Shown: positions 9,526 through 19,987, counted from the first letter of the stretch. The stretch: 62,556 nucleotides of DNA from Brevibacillus invocatus (GCF_003710915.1 NZ_RHHR01000050.1:1-62556), one strand, 5' to 3'. The notes: generated by a model not told the origin, from the letters alone. Made by a program: numbers and translations.

Positions 9526-9608
9526 ATCGAATTCCTCCCTTGGTTTCCATTCCAATAAACGACCGCAGGCCAGTACAATCCATCCTGCGGTTCGTAAAGT
9601 TCATCCCA

Positions 9609-10796
9609 TTATAGCATCAGCTTGGGTAATTCGTTGACCAAGGTGTAAACTCCCATAATCGCCATCGAAACCACGACAATTCCACCAAAAACGGTCATCC
9701 ATACCGGATGCTTGTAGTCGCCGACAATCTTTTTCTTATAGGCGGCAACCAGCATGACCCCCAGGGTGATCGGCAAAATCAGTCCGTTCAAGGCACCTAC
9801 CAGTACGAGAATCTTGACTGGACGCCCAACGATGAGAAACACCAGCGTAGAGACAACAATGAAGCCGATAATGATCCATTTGTGATGCTTGTCCAGACTG
9901 GAATGAAAGGTCCGGATAAACGAAACGGATGTATAGGCACACCCCACGACGGAAGTAATCGCAGCTGCCCAGATCACCACTCCAAAGATCTTGTAGCCGA
10001 TATCGCCTGCTGCCAGCTGAAAGACGGAAGCTGGAGGATTTGCCGGGTCCAATTGCAGACCTTGTGAGACAACCCCAAGCACAGCGAGGAAGAGCACGAC
10101 GCGCATGATGGATACCACTACAATCCCGGAAATCGAGCTTTTTGTTACTTCTGGCAAAGCCGAGACACCTTTTACCCCTGCATCCAGGAGACGATGACCT
10201 CCCGCGAACGTGATATAGCCGCCGACTGTTCCACCCACCAGGGTTACGATGGCAAGAACGTCAATCGTATCAGGTACAAAAGATTTAATAACGGCCTCGC
10301 CAACCGGTGGAGAGGAAACCGCTGCTACGTATATCGTAAGACCAATCATAATAAAACCCATGATTTGCGCAAAGCGGTCCATCAGCTTGCCCGCTTCACG
10401 AACGAGAAAAATACCGATTGCGATCACTGCGCTGGCCAGTGCTCCCGTTTCGGCTGGTATACCGAACAGGACATTCAGCCCGAGACCCGCACCAGCCACG
10501 TTTCCGATATTAAAAGCTAGGCCCCCCATCACGATCAGGATCGCAACCAGATAACCCATGCCAGGCAGGACCATGTTGGCGATGTCCTGAGCCCTTTTTT
10601 CAGAAACGGCGATAATGCGCCATACGTTCATCTGTGCTCCGATATCCAACAAAATGGACATCAGGATGACAAATCCAAAACTCGCAGCCAAGGTTTGTGT
10701 AAAGACAGTCGTTTGTGTAAGAAAACCTGGGCCAATCGCTGATGTTGCCATCAGGAAGGCTGCCCCCAAGAGCAAACTCAATTTTGATTGTTTCAT
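9609..10796 (-). CDS. ycsG: YcsG-type NRAMP-family transporter
   Basis: A 395-residue membrane protein with about 11 predicted segments, related to the NRAMP divalent-metal family but of the YcsG branch. It starts SLLLGAAFLMATSAIGPGFLTQ, the NRAMP TM1 region, with GPGFL in place of the usual metal-binding DPGN. Such NRAMP-related proteins may not carry metals. It lies between ycsF and ycsI, so a role in moving a substrate of the 5-oxoproline pathway is possible. A GGAG site precedes the start. Confidence 0.83.
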   Translation of the reverse strand: MKQSKLSLLLGAAFLMATSAIGPGFLTQTTVFTQTLAASFGFVILMSILLDIGAQMNVWRIIAVSEKRAQDIANMVLPGMGYLVAILIVMGGLAFNIGNVAGAGLGLNVLFGIPAETGALASAVIAIGIFLVREAGKLMDRFAQIMGFIMIGLTIYVAAVSSPPVGEAVIKSFVPDTIDVLAIVTLVGGTVGGYITFAGGHRLLDAGVKGVSALPEVTKSSISGIVVVSIMRVVLFLAVLGVVSQGLQLDPANPPASVFQLAAGDIGYKIFGVVIWAAAITSVVGCAYTSVSFIRTFHSSLDKHHKWIIIGFIVVSTLVFLIVGRPVKILVLVGALNGLILPITLGVMLVAAYKKKIVGDYKHPVWMTVFGGIVVVSMAIMGVYTLVNELPKLML

Positions 10797-10841
10797 ATGA
10801 TGGCTTCACTCCGTTTTACTTTTGTCTTTTTCTTTTTTTCC

Positions 10842-11603
10842 TTACAGCGACATAGCTCTGACTTTGACTCCGGTTTTTTCCAGCGTCTCACGGATCTCCC
10901 TTGCGAATGACAAAGCATGGGCACCGTCCCCGTGGATGCAGACCGTATCTGCTTTAATGGCGAAGTCTACGCCCTGTCTTGTGAGTACTTTACCTTCTTT
11001 AATCATACGGATCACTTGCTGTACGGCCTGCTCATCGCTTGTGATCAGTGCATCCGATTGGCTGCGCGGGGTGAGAGTCCCGTCTTGCTGATAGGTGCGA
11101 TCCGCAAAGACCTCACTTTTGGTTCTAAGCCCTGCTTTTTCTGCCTCTGTGATCAAATGACTACCTGCCAGCCCGACCAGATACAGCTGTGGATTGATTC
11201 GATATACCGCTTCGGCAATCGCCTTCGCCAGCTCTGGCTTCGCAGCTGCCATGTTGTACAAGGCGCCGTGTGGCTTCACATGCTGCATCACTCCCCCTTC
11301 AGCTTGTACAAATCCCTGCAAGGCCCCAACCTGATAGACGACCATATCATAGGCATCCTCGGCAGTGATCGCCATGTTCCGCCTTCCGAACCCCTGCAGG
11401 TCAGGCAGACCCGGATGAGCGCCGATCTTCACATCATTTTTCAATGCCAGCTGCACGGTCTTGCGCATGGTAGCCGGGTCCCCTGCGTGGTAGCCACATG
11501 CGATATTGGCCGATGTGATGTATGGCAAAATAGCTTCGTCATTCCCCATCCGGTAGGCACCGTAGCTCTCGCCCATGTCGCAATTCAAATCGACGTAATA
11601 CAC
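10842..11603 (-). CDS. pxpA: 5-oxoprolinase subunit A (LamB/YcsF family)
   Basis: PxpA works with PxpB and PxpC in the ATP-dependent hydrolysis of 5-oxoproline to glutamate. The family signature [11 protein letters not shown] opens the protein, followed by [27 protein letters not shown] and [10 protein letters not shown], which line the metal/active-site face of the TIM-like barrel. The 253-residue length is normal. It lies just downstream of the kipI-kipA pair, so all three subunits are made together. Confidence 0.93.
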   Translation of the reverse strand: MYYVDLNCDMGESYGAYRMGNDEAILPYITSANIACGYHAGDPATMRKTVQLALKNDVKIGAHPGLPDLQGFGRRNMAITAEDAYDMVVYQVGALQGFVQAEGGVMQHVKPHGALYNMAAAKPELAKAIAEAVYRINPQLYLVGLAGSHLITEAEKAGLRTKSEVFADRTYQQDGTLTPRSQSDALITSDEQAVQQVIRMIKEGKVLTRQGVDFAIKADTVCIHGDGAHALSFAREIRETLEKTGVKVRAMSL

Positions 11604-11614
11604 ATATATCCCTC

Positions 11615-12619
11615 CTAGGCGTTTTTGAGCAAAATCCCCATCTTCAGTTGGCGAATTTCACTCTCTCTTAGCATCCACAGCCATTCCGCTTCTTCCCGAC
11701 TGATTTCCGCAAAGCGAATCCAGTCACCCGGCTTGCTCTGCGCCATCAGCGGCAAATCCACAGTGGCAATCTGAGCTATTTTGGGGTAGCCGCCCGTAGT
11801 CTGTCTGTCAGCCAGCAGGACAATCGGATTTCCCTCCGCCGGAACCTGCACGGTTCCAAAAGCCACCGCTTCAGAGATTAGCTCGCTCTGTTCGGTCAGC
11901 TCCAGCTTCGGTCCATCCAGTCGATATCCCATACGGTCAGACTGCGGTGTAACACGGTATGGCTCTGAAAAAAAGGCGTTGTGGCTGTCCGCTGTAAACC
12001 ACTCGTACTGATTGCCACGCATGACGCGAATCAATGGCTCTGAAGAGTAGGATGGAAGCATCTCCTTTGCAATCCCCCACTCTGAAGCAACGAATGAAGT
12101 GCCACCTGACTGAATGCTCAATCGCATGGCAATTCTTCCTCCCAATCCGGTCAGCTCCCCCGCCTGCAATTCATCTCCTGTCCGAAGCGCCCGTCCTTCG
12201 TGCCCCCCAATACCTGCACGCAAATACGTAGAGCGGCTATTCATGACCAGGGGCACATTCCACCCTCCTGCTATGGCGAGATACGCTCTGGTCCCTGTGC
12301 GGCATTGACCAAAGTCCAGAACACTCCCCTTACGTAGAAGAATCGGCTTCCATAAGGGCACCGAGACTCCCGCTACGGTCGGAGACAAATCACCGCCACA
12401 TATGGAAATCAACGCATCCTCCTGAAACTCCAGCGTCGGGCCTCTCAATGTCATTTCCAGGGTGGCAGCCAACTCCTCGTTGCCTACGAGCATATTGGCC
12501 AATCGGTGAGCCAGCGGATCCATCACACCGCTCACAATCACGCCATGCTTCTGAAAGCCATACCTGCCTGCATCCTGTACTGAAGTCAGCAATCCCGGTC
12601 GAATCACACGTACGGTCAC
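11615..12619 (-). CDS. pxpC: 5-oxoprolinase subunit C (KipA)
   Basis: This 334-residue KipA/AHS2-domain protein starts [19 protein letters not shown], the standard family opening, and contains [16 protein letters not shown] and [16 protein letters not shown]. It pairs with KipI in the cytosolic 5-oxoprolinase complex. Its start overlaps the kipI stop by four bases (ATGA), indicating translational coupling. In B. subtilis the pair also affects the KinA sporulation kinase. Confidence 0.93.
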   Translation of the reverse strand: MTVRVIRPGLLTSVQDAGRYGFQKHGVIVSGVMDPLAHRLANMLVGNEELAATLEMTLRGPTLEFQEDALISICGGDLSPTVAGVSVPLWKPILLRKGSVLDFGQCRTGTRAYLAIAGGWNVPLVMNSRSTYLRAGIGGHEGRALRTGDELQAGELTGLGGRIAMRLSIQSGGTSFVASEWGIAKEMLPSYSSEPLIRVMRGNQYEWFTADSHNAFFSEPYRVTPQSDRMGYRLDGPKLELTEQSELISEAVAFGTVQVPAEGNPIVLLADRQTTGGYPKIAQIATVDLPLMAQSKPGDWIRFAEISREEAEWLWMLRESEIRQLKMGILLKNA

Positions 12620-13356
12620 GATGATCCCTCCTCGAACGCCAGGAATTCGTCATAGGAAATAGGGTAAAAACGAACCCGATCTCCCGCTTGCAACAAACTG
12701 GGCGGATCATCCTCGGGACGAAACAGTCGGAGTGGAGTCCGACCAATGATTTGCCACCCGCCTGGTGTTTCCATCGGGTAAATACCTGTCTGCTTTCCAG
12801 CGATCCCGACAGAGCCAGATGGAATCGACAGACGTGGAGATTTCCGTCGTGGCGCCGCGATCCGTTCCGACATTCCGCCGATATACGGAAATCCTGGAGC
12901 AAATCCGATCATATAGATCAGATAGTCTCCCCCTGCATGGATATCGATCACTTCTTGCTCGGTGAGCTGATTCAACTCTGCTACATCACCCAGATCTGGC
13001 CCCAGCTCCCCGCCATAGCAAACCGGTATCTCAATCGTTCTATCTGCTCTTTCGCTCTGGTGCTCGGCATGGTTCAGTTGTTCCCGAATCAGGTTGCAGC
13101 ATATTTGGTAGAGGGAATCGGCATCCTGTTCCCGCTCTTTGGTTCCCTGACTCTGGTACCAGTCGTATACTACTTGCGGGTTGTAAAAGATCGTAATGGT
13201 CGTATAGGCAGGGATGTATTCCACCATCCCTGGTATGGGCTGCCTGTCCAGCATTGAGGCAACTTGCCTGACCTGTTGATATGCCTCCAGACTCATCGTC
13301 GTGCCAAACTGCACCACGACAGCCTGATCGCCCAATGGCTGAAACGTTGCTTCCAT
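12616..13356 (-). CDS. pxpB: 5-oxoprolinase subunit B (KipI)
   Basis: An AHS1/KipI-domain protein with LGDQAVVVQFG at the N-terminus, YIPAYTTITIFYNP, then GFAPGFPYIGGM and PSGSVGIAGKQTGIYPMETPGG. B. subtilis KipI also inhibits the sporulation kinase KinA. The start at 13356 has AAAGGAGAGGG upstream and overlaps the kipR stop by one base (TGATG). The longer frame starting at 13389 would lie inside kipR and is not needed. Confidence 0.92.
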   Translation of the reverse strand: MEATFQPLGDQAVVVQFGTTMSLEAYQQVRQVASMLDRQPIPGMVEYIPAYTTITIFYNPQVVYDWYQSQGTKEREQDADSLYQICCNLIREQLNHAEHQSERADRTIEIPVCYGGELGPDLGDVAELNQLTEQEVIDIHAGGDYLIYMIGFAPGFPYIGGMSERIAAPRRKSPRLSIPSGSVGIAGKQTGIYPMETPGGWQIIGRTPLRLFRPEDDPPSLLQAGDRVRFYPISYDEFLAFEEGSS

Positions 13357-14132
13357 CAGGAACCCTCTCCTTTCCCTGCTTGATGCCACCCCAGCTTATC
13401 CGAAATTTCTTGGGCTGCGGCCACCGTTTTTTGGATGTAGAACGGTAAATTATCGTCTCCGTAGCGATTTTCCGGCCCCACAATACTCAGACCAGCAACG
13501 ACCTTTCCAGAGTGGTTGTAGATGGGTGCTCCTACTGCGGATGTGTAGTTATAAAGTTCAGAATGACTAATCGTATACCCGTTTTTACGCGTATCTTCAA
13601 TCACTCTTCGCAACTGCTCCAAATCTGTAATGGTATTATTTGCAATACGCTCCATTTTTACATCTTTGAAGTACGCTTCTATTTCTGCGTCTGGCATATA
13701 CGACAGTAGAATGCGCGGACAAGCTCCCCCATACAAAGGGGCGCGGCGGCCAATTGCCGTAAATACACGGACTGGTTCCGTCGTATCTACTTTCTCTACA
13801 TAGATTGCCTCGTGGCCGTCCCTAACAATCAGGTTCACAGCTTCCCCGATCTCCTCCCGAAGTCGCTGCATGACAGGCAGAGCTATTTTGCGAATATCCA
13901 ATCTTTCGGCAACCGCATGTCCAAATTGTAAAAAGACAAATCCCAGTTCGTAGGCGCCGTCAGCTGTTCGACGCACGAATCCCGTCTCTTCCAGGGAGGA
14001 GAGCATCCGATGCACCGATGTTTTCGGCTGACCGGATAATTTGACGGCTTGCGGCAGTGAAAGAGAGGGATGTGACAAAAATAGCTGCAAAAGCTCTGCT
14101 GCTTTTAACACGGTACTGTTTTTATCTGACAA
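13356..14132 (-). CDS. kipR: IclR-family regulator of the 5-oxoproline operon (KipR-like)
   Basis: A 258-residue IclR protein: an N-terminal winged helix (NSTVLKAAELLQLFL, GQPKTSVHRMLSSLEETGFV) and a C-terminal effector domain (YGGACPRILLSYM, AVGAPIYNHSGKVVAGLSIVG). A TTG start at 14132, nine bases after GGAGG, gives the normal family length. The in-frame ATG at 14237 has no ribosome site and would put the palindrome at 14148-14162 inside the gene. It is the first gene of the operon and probably represses it in the absence of ligand. Confidence 0.85.
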   Translation of the reverse strand: MSDKNSTVLKAAELLQLFLSHPSLSLPQAVKLSGQPKTSVHRMLSSLEETGFVRRTADGAYELGFVFLQFGHAVAERLDIRKIALPVMQRLREEIGEAVNLIVRDGHEAIYVEKVDTTEPVRVFTAIGRRAPLYGGACPRILLSYMPDAEIEAYFKDVKMERIANNTITDLEQLRRVIEDTRKNGYTISHSELYNYTSAVGAPIYNHSGKVVAGLSIVGPENRYGDDNLPFYIQKTVAAAQEISDKLGWHQAGKGEGS

Positions 14133-14147
14133 ACAACCATTCCTCCG

Positions 14148-14162
14148 TTCCGAATATCGGAA
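14148..14162. promoter_or_regulatory. 15-bp palindrome, candidate KipR operator
   Basis: TTCCGAATATCGGAA is symmetric around its centre and overlaps the kipR ribosome-site region. A further GTTCCG half-site lies just upstream (14170-14175). Size and position fit an IclR autorepression site. Confidence 0.6.
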
Positions 14163-14269
14163 TTGTCGTTCCGTTATTTGGTTCTTGAACAACATTATAC
14201 TTCCTTCGCCAATTGAATGACAATGGTTAATTTTCAATCTATTTAAAACAACATTTACCTAGTCTGCGT

Positions 14270-14325
14270 AAAAAAAGCCGAGGATAAACAGGACTTGAAT
14301 ACCTGTTTATCGCTCAGCTTTCGTA
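14270..14325 (-). terminator. Terminator of spo0M
   Basis: On the minus strand a long imperfect stem (GCTGAGCGATAAACAGG / CCTGTTTATCCTCGGC) is followed by seven T residues. Confidence 0.75.
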
Positions 14326-14337
14326 GTTGTCAAATCG

Positions 14338-15117
14338 TTAGCGAGAAAAACGTCGAATGACTTGTTCCAGTTGTTTCGAAAGATGACCTCTACCCGCCTG
14401 CAAGTCAGCCTTCGAAAAACGAACACGCACCAGACTCTCATCCATCCCTGCGGCTTCTTCCAAAAACCCGAAAAGCCCACGCGCACGGCGATCGATCTCG
14501 ATAAACACTTCAATCCCATCCGATTCAGGATGGCAGATCACCTCTACCTCATCTAAATGTCCGCGAAAACGGCTATTCGTCGGTACAAATTCGAATTCCT
14601 GCACAAATGGCAAACGACGATGAAATCTGGGCGCATATTCGCAATCCGCCTGATACAGACGAAAACCGATGTCCTGTACCGCTTCGATCACGGCAGCCGT
14701 ATACGGATGGGCAACCACCCGGATCGCATCATTGTCCTGTGTATCCACACCACTTTCAATATCTACATCCGTATTGATCCATACTTTTGTTTTGCCAAAA
14801 GTAATCGGTGTGTCCAAAGGCAGCACGAAGGAGAAAGGAAAGCGCCGTTCTTCCTTCGTGGCGATTTGAAAGCCTTCCGTGATCCGATACGAACCGATTT
14901 TCACCGTCTGATAGTAACGCTTGTCATCCTTCTCCACCTGATACTGCGTGAACAAATGCAGATCGATATCCTCGATTTGTTGATCTACCGTTCCGCCCTT
15001 TACTGTGACAACTCCTTTTACCGTATCACCAGGCGCATATTCATTTTGGTTTAGAACTGTCTCCACCGTAGCCGCTCCCAATCCCAAGCTGGCACCAATG
15101 CGTTTGAAAAATGACAT
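14338..15117 (-). CDS. spo0M: Sporulation-control protein Spo0M (arrestin-like)
   Basis: This 259-residue protein matches the Spo0M family: it starts MSFFKRIGASLGLGAATVET, then the beta-sandwich segments EYAPGDTVKGVVTVKGG and RRFPFSFVLPLDTP. Spo0M is a soluble arrestin-fold protein that affects the initiation of sporulation. An AGGAGAATGA sequence precedes the ATG. It is a single gene with its own terminator, divergent from the endonuclease IV gene. Confidence 0.9.
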   Translation of the reverse strand: MSFFKRIGASLGLGAATVETVLNQNEYAPGDTVKGVVTVKGGTVDQQIEDIDLHLFTQYQVEKDDKRYYQTVKIGSYRITEGFQIATKEERRFPFSFVLPLDTPITFGKTKVWINTDVDIESGVDTQDNDAIRVVAHPYTAAVIEAVQDIGFRLYQADCEYAPRFHRRLPFVQEFEFVPTNSRFRGHLDEVEVICHPESDGIEVFIEIDRRARGLFGFLEEAAGMDESLVRVRFSKADLQAGRGHLSKQLEQVIRRFSR

Positions 15118-15306
15118 GATTCATTCTCCTCACATTACGATTCATGTAGTCATTACCAACAGCTTATTTCACTACTTTCTCCATGATATCAATTATTTGG
15201 TTTGATGTAATGACATGGTAAAAAATATATCGATACGCTCCAGATTGGACGAATAAGCAGTCTTGCGCTATTTTAAAGTATAGTAATCGAAGGAGGTTTT
15301 TGCCCT

Positions 15307-16425
15307 ATGCTCAAAATAGGATCGCACGTATCGTTCTCCGGCAAAGGTTTGCTGAATGCTGCAGAAGAGGCTGCCACCTATGGTTCAAGCACGTTCATGA
15401 TTTATACAGGAGCCCCGCAAAATACCCGCCGCAAGCCCATCGAGGATCAATTCATCTCCGAAGGCAAAGAAATGATGGCCAAGATGGGGGTAGATGAAAT
15501 TGTGGTACATGCCCCCTACATTATCAATCTGGGATCTTACAAGGACGACACATTCGAGCTGGCCGTCCGGTTCCTGCAGGAAGAAATCAAGCGAACCGAC
15601 TACATCGGCGTCAAGAATATCGTGCTGCACCCAGGCGCCTACACCGACAAGGATGCCGAATACGGAATTGCCCGCATCGCCGAGGGCTTGAATGAAGTAC
15701 TCGCCGGGGTCAAGCATACCGATGTCAAAATCGCTCTGGAGACCATGGCTGGAAAAGGAACCGAGATCGGTCGCAGCTTTGAGGAAATCGCGGCCATTAT
15801 CGAAAAGGTGGACGACAACAGCAAGCTTTCCGTTTGCATGGATACGTGCCACATTCACGATGCCGGCTATGATATCGTCAACGATTTCGATGGCGTCCTC
15901 GAACAGTTTGACCGTACCATCGGCCTGGACCGTCTGGCTGTCGTCCATCTGAATGACAGCAAAAATTTCCGTGGCGCAGGCAAAGACCGCCACGCCCCGA
16001 TCGGAGCCGGACTCATCGGATTTGATGCGATGAACTACATCGTGAATCATGAGAAAATCCGCCATTTGCCGCTGGTGCTGGAGACGCCTTGGATCGGTAA
16101 GGAAAAAGGCAAGGAACGCCCGATGTACGAGGCAGAAATCGCTCTCCTGCGCGGCGACGTGAAAGGCAGATTTGGCGAAGAATTCCTCGATCATGTGGAA
16201 CGCCTGGACTTCTTCTTCCGCAAGCAGGATGTGACCAGACGCGACTACATCGTAGGAATCTGGGAGCTGCTCAAGAATGACGCGAAAGCAAAGAAAGCCG
16301 ATGGCCGCGAGCCGATGGAGCGTCTGTATGACATGGTGAAAGAAGCCAGACTGTTCCCTGAGCTTTCGGAGGAGCAGATCAACCACCGTTTGACTGGCTA
16401 TTTTGCATTTCCTGCTTTGGCATAA
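15307..16425 (+). CDS. nfo: Endonuclease IV (AP endonuclease) with C-terminal extension
   Basis: A zinc-dependent AP endonuclease of base-excision repair. Typical segments are [75 protein letters not shown] and LETPWIG, which carry the metal ligands. The usual family length is about 280-300 residues; this one is 372. The extra C-terminal ~70 residues (from [15 protein letters not shown]) are charged and helical-looking, and I do not recognise them. GAAGGAGG precedes the start and a terminator follows, so it is a single-gene unit. Confidence 0.92.
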   Translation: MLKIGSHVSFSGKGLLNAAEEAATYGSSTFMIYTGAPQNTRRKPIEDQFISEGKEMMAKMGVDEIVVHAPYIINLGSYKDDTFELAVRFLQEEIKRTDYIGVKNIVLHPGAYTDKDAEYGIARIAEGLNEVLAGVKHTDVKIALETMAGKGTEIGRSFEEIAAIIEKVDDNSKLSVCMDTCHIHDAGYDIVNDFDGVLEQFDRTIGLDRLAVVHLNDSKNFRGAGKDRHAPIGAGLIGFDAMNYIVNHEKIRHLPLVLETPWIGKEKGKERPMYEAEIALLRGDVKGRFGEEFLDHVERLDFFFRKQDVTRRDYIVGIWELLKNDAKAKKADGREPMERLYDMVKEARLFPELSEEQINHRLTGYFAFPALA

Positions 16426-16439
16426 CCTACATCATAAGG

Positions 16440-16490
16440 AAAAAAAGCCGAGCAAAAACAGGAGGACAACCTCCGTTTTTGCTCGGCTTC
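16440..16490. terminator. Strong bidirectional terminator after nfo
   Basis: AAGCCGAGCAAAAACAGGAGG pairs with CCTCCGTTTTTGCTCGGCTT across a four-base loop, with A and T tracts on the two sides. Confidence 0.85.
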
Positions 16491-16494
16491 GTTC

Positions 16495-17093
16495 ATGTAT
16501 GAGGAGATGTTTACAGCCTTCATATACATGGCAGCATCCGCTTTTTTCAGCAAATCCACGGCATCCGTTCCGTGATCAGGGAACAGCGCAGGTCTACGTC
16601 CAGCACCATCACGGCGATTGCAGACGCTTCCCCTTCATGCTGTTCAATCGCTTGATTCAGCTCGTCATAGAACTTTCTTCGATTAGGCAGACCGGTCAAT
16701 TCGTCATGATAGGCCTGATGCTTGATTTTTTTCTTAACCCGATTCTCTTCCGTAATATCTTTAATAATCAGATGGTTCCCCACGACTTGTCCCTGAATTT
16801 CAACAGGTACATTCATGACACTCAGCTCTACACGACGTCCGCTCGGATGCAGCAGAACCGTCTCGTAGCTTTTAGGCATCCGCTCAAAGGATTGATCATA
16901 CCATGCCTCGGTTTGATCTCTTACTTCTTCCGCAAGAATGGAACTGATGGTGGAAATAGGCTGATTGATATAAATCCTCTTCCCGAAATCCTCCTATCCT
17001 GGTGATCGCGGGATTCATATTCATAATCTTTCCAATCGAAGACACAAGAATGGCGAAAACGACAGACAGAATGACCAGCTCTGTATGATACAA
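16495..17093 (-). pseudogene. Broken PAS-GGDEF protein gene
   Basis: Fragments of one gene lie in different frames. NMNPAITRIGGF..EEDLYQ (PAS start) runs to about 16950. A frame change follows, then a second part from about 16930 with MPKSYETVLLHPSGRRVELSV, KDITEENRV and the GGDEF opening HQAYHDELTGLPNRRKFYD. After MVLDVDL the sequence jumps frame straight to GTDAVDLLKKADAAMYMKA, the last part of a GGDEF domain, so the catalytic centre with the GGDEF motif has been deleted. No active cyclase can be made. Confidence 0.8.
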
Positions 17094-17190
17094 AACCTTT
17101 ACGGGTAGGGTAGCGGTTCGCTATCGGTGACTCGTAAGCCTGTGAAGAAGACTTACTGGCAGGTTTTGTTTCGTTTGTGTGCATAGGGTA

Positions 17191-17498
17191 GAACCCCCCT
17201 CACTGTTTCATACATTACTACCATCATAAAGAAGGCAGGCAGGGTTACACGTAAAGCTTCTGAGCAACTTATGCCACTCTCTTAAACAGTCATTTAACTT
17301 GGAATCCTAAGAAAAAGCAGCGATTTTTACCGCTGACTGTGTCTGGTTCTGCCGGGAAAATCCCGGGTGTAGAGTTCAGGAGCGTAAATTTCCATGACCT
17401 GCTACTTTCCTACAATCAAAAACCGGTCCTTCCATGTCAGGAAGAACCGATTTTTCTCTTGATTTGGAAAAGGAATACCCTCTAGGGGTGCCTAAGAG
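17191..17498. other. Intergenic region with one terminator
   Basis: No gene seen. It contains a small GCAGCGATTTTTACCGCTG hairpin (about 17317-17335) and, at about 17418-17458, a stem (AATCGGTTCTTCCTGACATG / GAAGGACCGGTTTTT) that terminates the glycine-zipper gene on the minus strand. Confidence 0.5.
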
Positions 17499-17762
17499 CT
17501 AGCGATCGTCACGATCCTCGGCGCGGTCAGCGGTTACTGCGTCAGAAGTTGCTGCGTCACCAGCACCCTCGCCGACTTTATTGCCCACTGCTCCACCAAC
17601 GATAGCGCCGGCAATGGTGCCAATCGGACCAAACACGGAGCCTACCACTGCACCTACACCGGCACCTCCAACGGTTCCCACAGCTTCACCTGCATCCACG
17701 CCAGCTGCATCCATCGCGCCATGATTTTCTTCGTTTTGCGTGCGATTATCTCTGTCAGCCAT
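17499..17762 (-). CDS. Small glycine-zipper protein
   Basis: An 87-residue protein whose centre is glycine/alanine rich with regular small-residue spacing (AVGTVGGAGVGAVVGSVFGP, IGTIAGAIVGGAVGNKVG), a glycine-zipper pattern often found in membrane-inserting or spore/envelope proteins. Both ends are acidic and polar. The start at 17762 follows AAGGGATGTG; the longer frame from 17810 has no ribosome site. No partner gene and no assigned function. Confidence 0.7.
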   Translation of the reverse strand: MADRDNRTQNEENHGAMDAAGVDAGEAVGTVGGAGVGAVVGSVFGPIGTIAGAIVGGAVGNKVGEGAGDAATSDAVTADRAEDRDDR

Positions 17763-18008
17763 ATCGTTCACATCCCTTTTTGTAGTAGGAAAGCATATGC
17801 AGATATGCAAACACTATCCAGAACCATAGGATGCCCGACATGAGATGGAATTACTCCGTATAAGCACCTGCTTTGGATGTTAAAATATCATGAAGCGGTT
17901 CCTTACAGATTCGCTAGTCGGATTTCGATTGTTGTTCCTTTATCTTCTTCGCTGATTACTTGAGGCATTCCATCATGGTTTTACTACTTTATATGGGTAC
18001 CTGGTCAC

Positions 18009-19034
18009 TTATTTATTCCAGATATACTCGTATGATGGAGGTGCATCAATGGATACATGAAGCTCCTGTGCAGCCCTTTTTGGCCAGTAAGGATCTCTTA
18101 ATAATTCTTGGCCAATAAAAATCAAATCAGAATGCCCGTGAGCCAGTATCTCTTCGGCCTGTAATCCCGTTTTGATAATGCCAACTGCCGCTGTAGGAAC
18201 CTGTACTTCATTTTTTATCTGTGATGCAAAGGGAACTTGATACCCTGGACCAGGACTTTCCGGGAAGTTAGGTGGAACAACCCAACCAGAACTACAATCA
18301 ATTAAGTGAACACCCTGTTCTTTCATCATCTTTCCATAAATCATATAGTCATTTATCGAACATCCGTCGGGGTGGTAATCGGTCGCTGAAATCCTGACAA
18401 ATAGTGCGCTGTCCCATACATTTTTAATTTCATGGATGACCTCTTTTAGAAACTGGTACCTTTTTTCCAAATTGCCACCATATTTATCATCACGTTTGTT
18501 AGATAACGGAGATAAAAATTGATTAATTAAATATCCATGTGCAGCATGGATCTCCAATACATCGAATCCAGCTTGTTTTGCTCGTCTAGCAGATTCTTTA
18601 AAAGATACTATCACTTCACGAATTTGCTCTTCCGTCATCGCTTCAGGGACAATGCTGTTCTCATTGTAAGGGATTGCGGATGGAGCCAATATCTTTCCTG
18701 GTACTTTTGATTTTCTACCCCCATGACAGAGCTGAATACCTATTTTGGCACCTTGTTCATGTACCATGGTAACAAGCTCTTTTAAACCAGAGATGTGTGC
18801 ATCCTCCCAGATTCCTAGATCATCAGGATCGGTTCGCCCATCAAGAGATACTGCTGTTGCCTCCACCATGATGAGACCTACCTGTCCCACAGCCCTACTT
18901 GGGTAATGAATTTTATGCCAATTGGTAACTTTTCCATCTTCTGCCTTGCAAGCATTCATGCCCATTGGGGACATGACAATTCGATTTTTTAGAGATACAC
19001 CACCAATAGTAATTGGAGAAAAGAGGATGCTCAT
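18009..19034 (-). CDS. namA: Old yellow enzyme, NADPH dehydrogenase (NamA/YqjM type)
   Basis: A 341-residue FMN-dependent ene-reductase that reduces activated C=C bonds and can protect against electrophiles. Family features are [13 protein letters not shown] with the active-site region, [38 protein letters not shown] (substrate/FMN signature) and FVRISATD. Base composition is lower in GC than nfo to the left, so accessory DNA starts about here. It is probably controlled by the ArsR-type gene upstream. Confidence 0.9.
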   Translation of the reverse strand: MSILFSPITIGGVSLKNRIVMSPMGMNACKAEDGKVTNWHKIHYPSRAVGQVGLIMVEATAVSLDGRTDPDDLGIWEDAHISGLKELVTMVHEQGAKIGIQLCHGGRKSKVPGKILAPSAIPYNENSIVPEAMTEEQIREVIVSFKESARRAKQAGFDVLEIHAAHGYLINQFLSPLSNKRDDKYGGNLEKRYQFLKEVIHEIKNVWDSALFVRISATDYHPDGCSINDYMIYGKMMKEQGVHLIDCSSGWVVPPNFPESPGPGYQVPFASQIKNEVQVPTAAVGIIKTGLQAEEILAHGHSDLIFIGQELLRDPYWPKRAAQELHVSIDAPPSYEYIWNK

Positions 19035-19138
19035 ATAACCACCTCAAAATTGAACTGAAATTTAGTTCAAAAAAATTTGAACTAAAGTATTAATAACACA
19101 GTTTGGATAGAATTGCAACTATTCTCTAAACTATACAT

Positions 19139-19987
19139 TTAATGAAAAACATAACTTTCTAGCATCAACTTGACGTCATCAAATACTCCAGCTCGAACTC
19201 CATATTTATCTTGGTTTGAAAAAGGAACATGGTGTATCGTGATTAATCCCGCTGTTCGCAACAAAGACAGATGATAATGCAAGTTGCTCTTTGACAAATC
19301 CGTTAACTGGACCAAATCTGAAAAGCTTCGATTTCCTGATGAAAGGATTTTCAAAATACGGAGTCTCTTTTCGTCTGATAATGCTCTCGTCATTCTCATT
19401 AAGCTATTTGGAGGCATGGAATCATGAACTTCAATGGCCTCAACTGGATATAATATGATCATAAACCCTTTGAAATCATCAAATATGACATTCACAGGTT
19501 TAGTATGATAAACAGGAATTAAGATTACTTCCTTCAACTCCGGGTGTTCTTCTACTATTAATCCATTGCATAGCATTTCTACTGTTTTTTCAGGGCCGAA
19601 ATTCCTTAAATGGTCTTCAAATCGGTTCTTTTCCTGTAGAAGAACTTTTTGGATGTCAGATTCCTGATCTTTGTAGTATGCTGAGTACCATTGTTTAAAA
19701 ACATGGATAGCATTCTTTTTGATTGTCCCAATTTCATTTGGAACATCCTCAAGTAAAAATGGTGAAACTTGTTCTAAAGCATTTAATTTGGACAATCAAT
19801 GGGTTAAGAAAGTTAAGAATGAGTTGGATAATGATTTCATTACGGAATTGGACAGCATATCACTACCATTTCCACTTATCGCTTTATTAATCTGGAGGTG
19901 CCCAGACACTTCCAAAGTGGATGCTATTATAAACTGGTTAGATACCTTAACAGCCGGTGAGGTATTTGAATATTTGTAATATACCAT
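19139..19987 (-). pseudogene. ArsR-family regulator interrupted by an in-frame TGA
   Basis: The C-terminal part has an ArsR winged helix (TRALSDEKRLRILKILSSGN, DLSKSNLHYHLSLLRTAGL). The frame upstream (19799-19987) reads through as 63 residues of the family's N-terminal domain and is separated from the rest only by a TGA at 19796-19798. A TTG follows the TGA directly, so restart to make a 218-residue protein (19139-19795) is possible, but no ribosome site is visible. Either the gene is a recent nonsense mutant or a truncated regulator is made. Confidence 0.65.

Noticed and set aside
17335..17360. TGTCTGG at 17340, resembling the older element's TGTCTGGT terminus
   Set aside because: No TnsB-type repeats follow and no AAATC duplication precedes it, so it is not supported as the missing left end.
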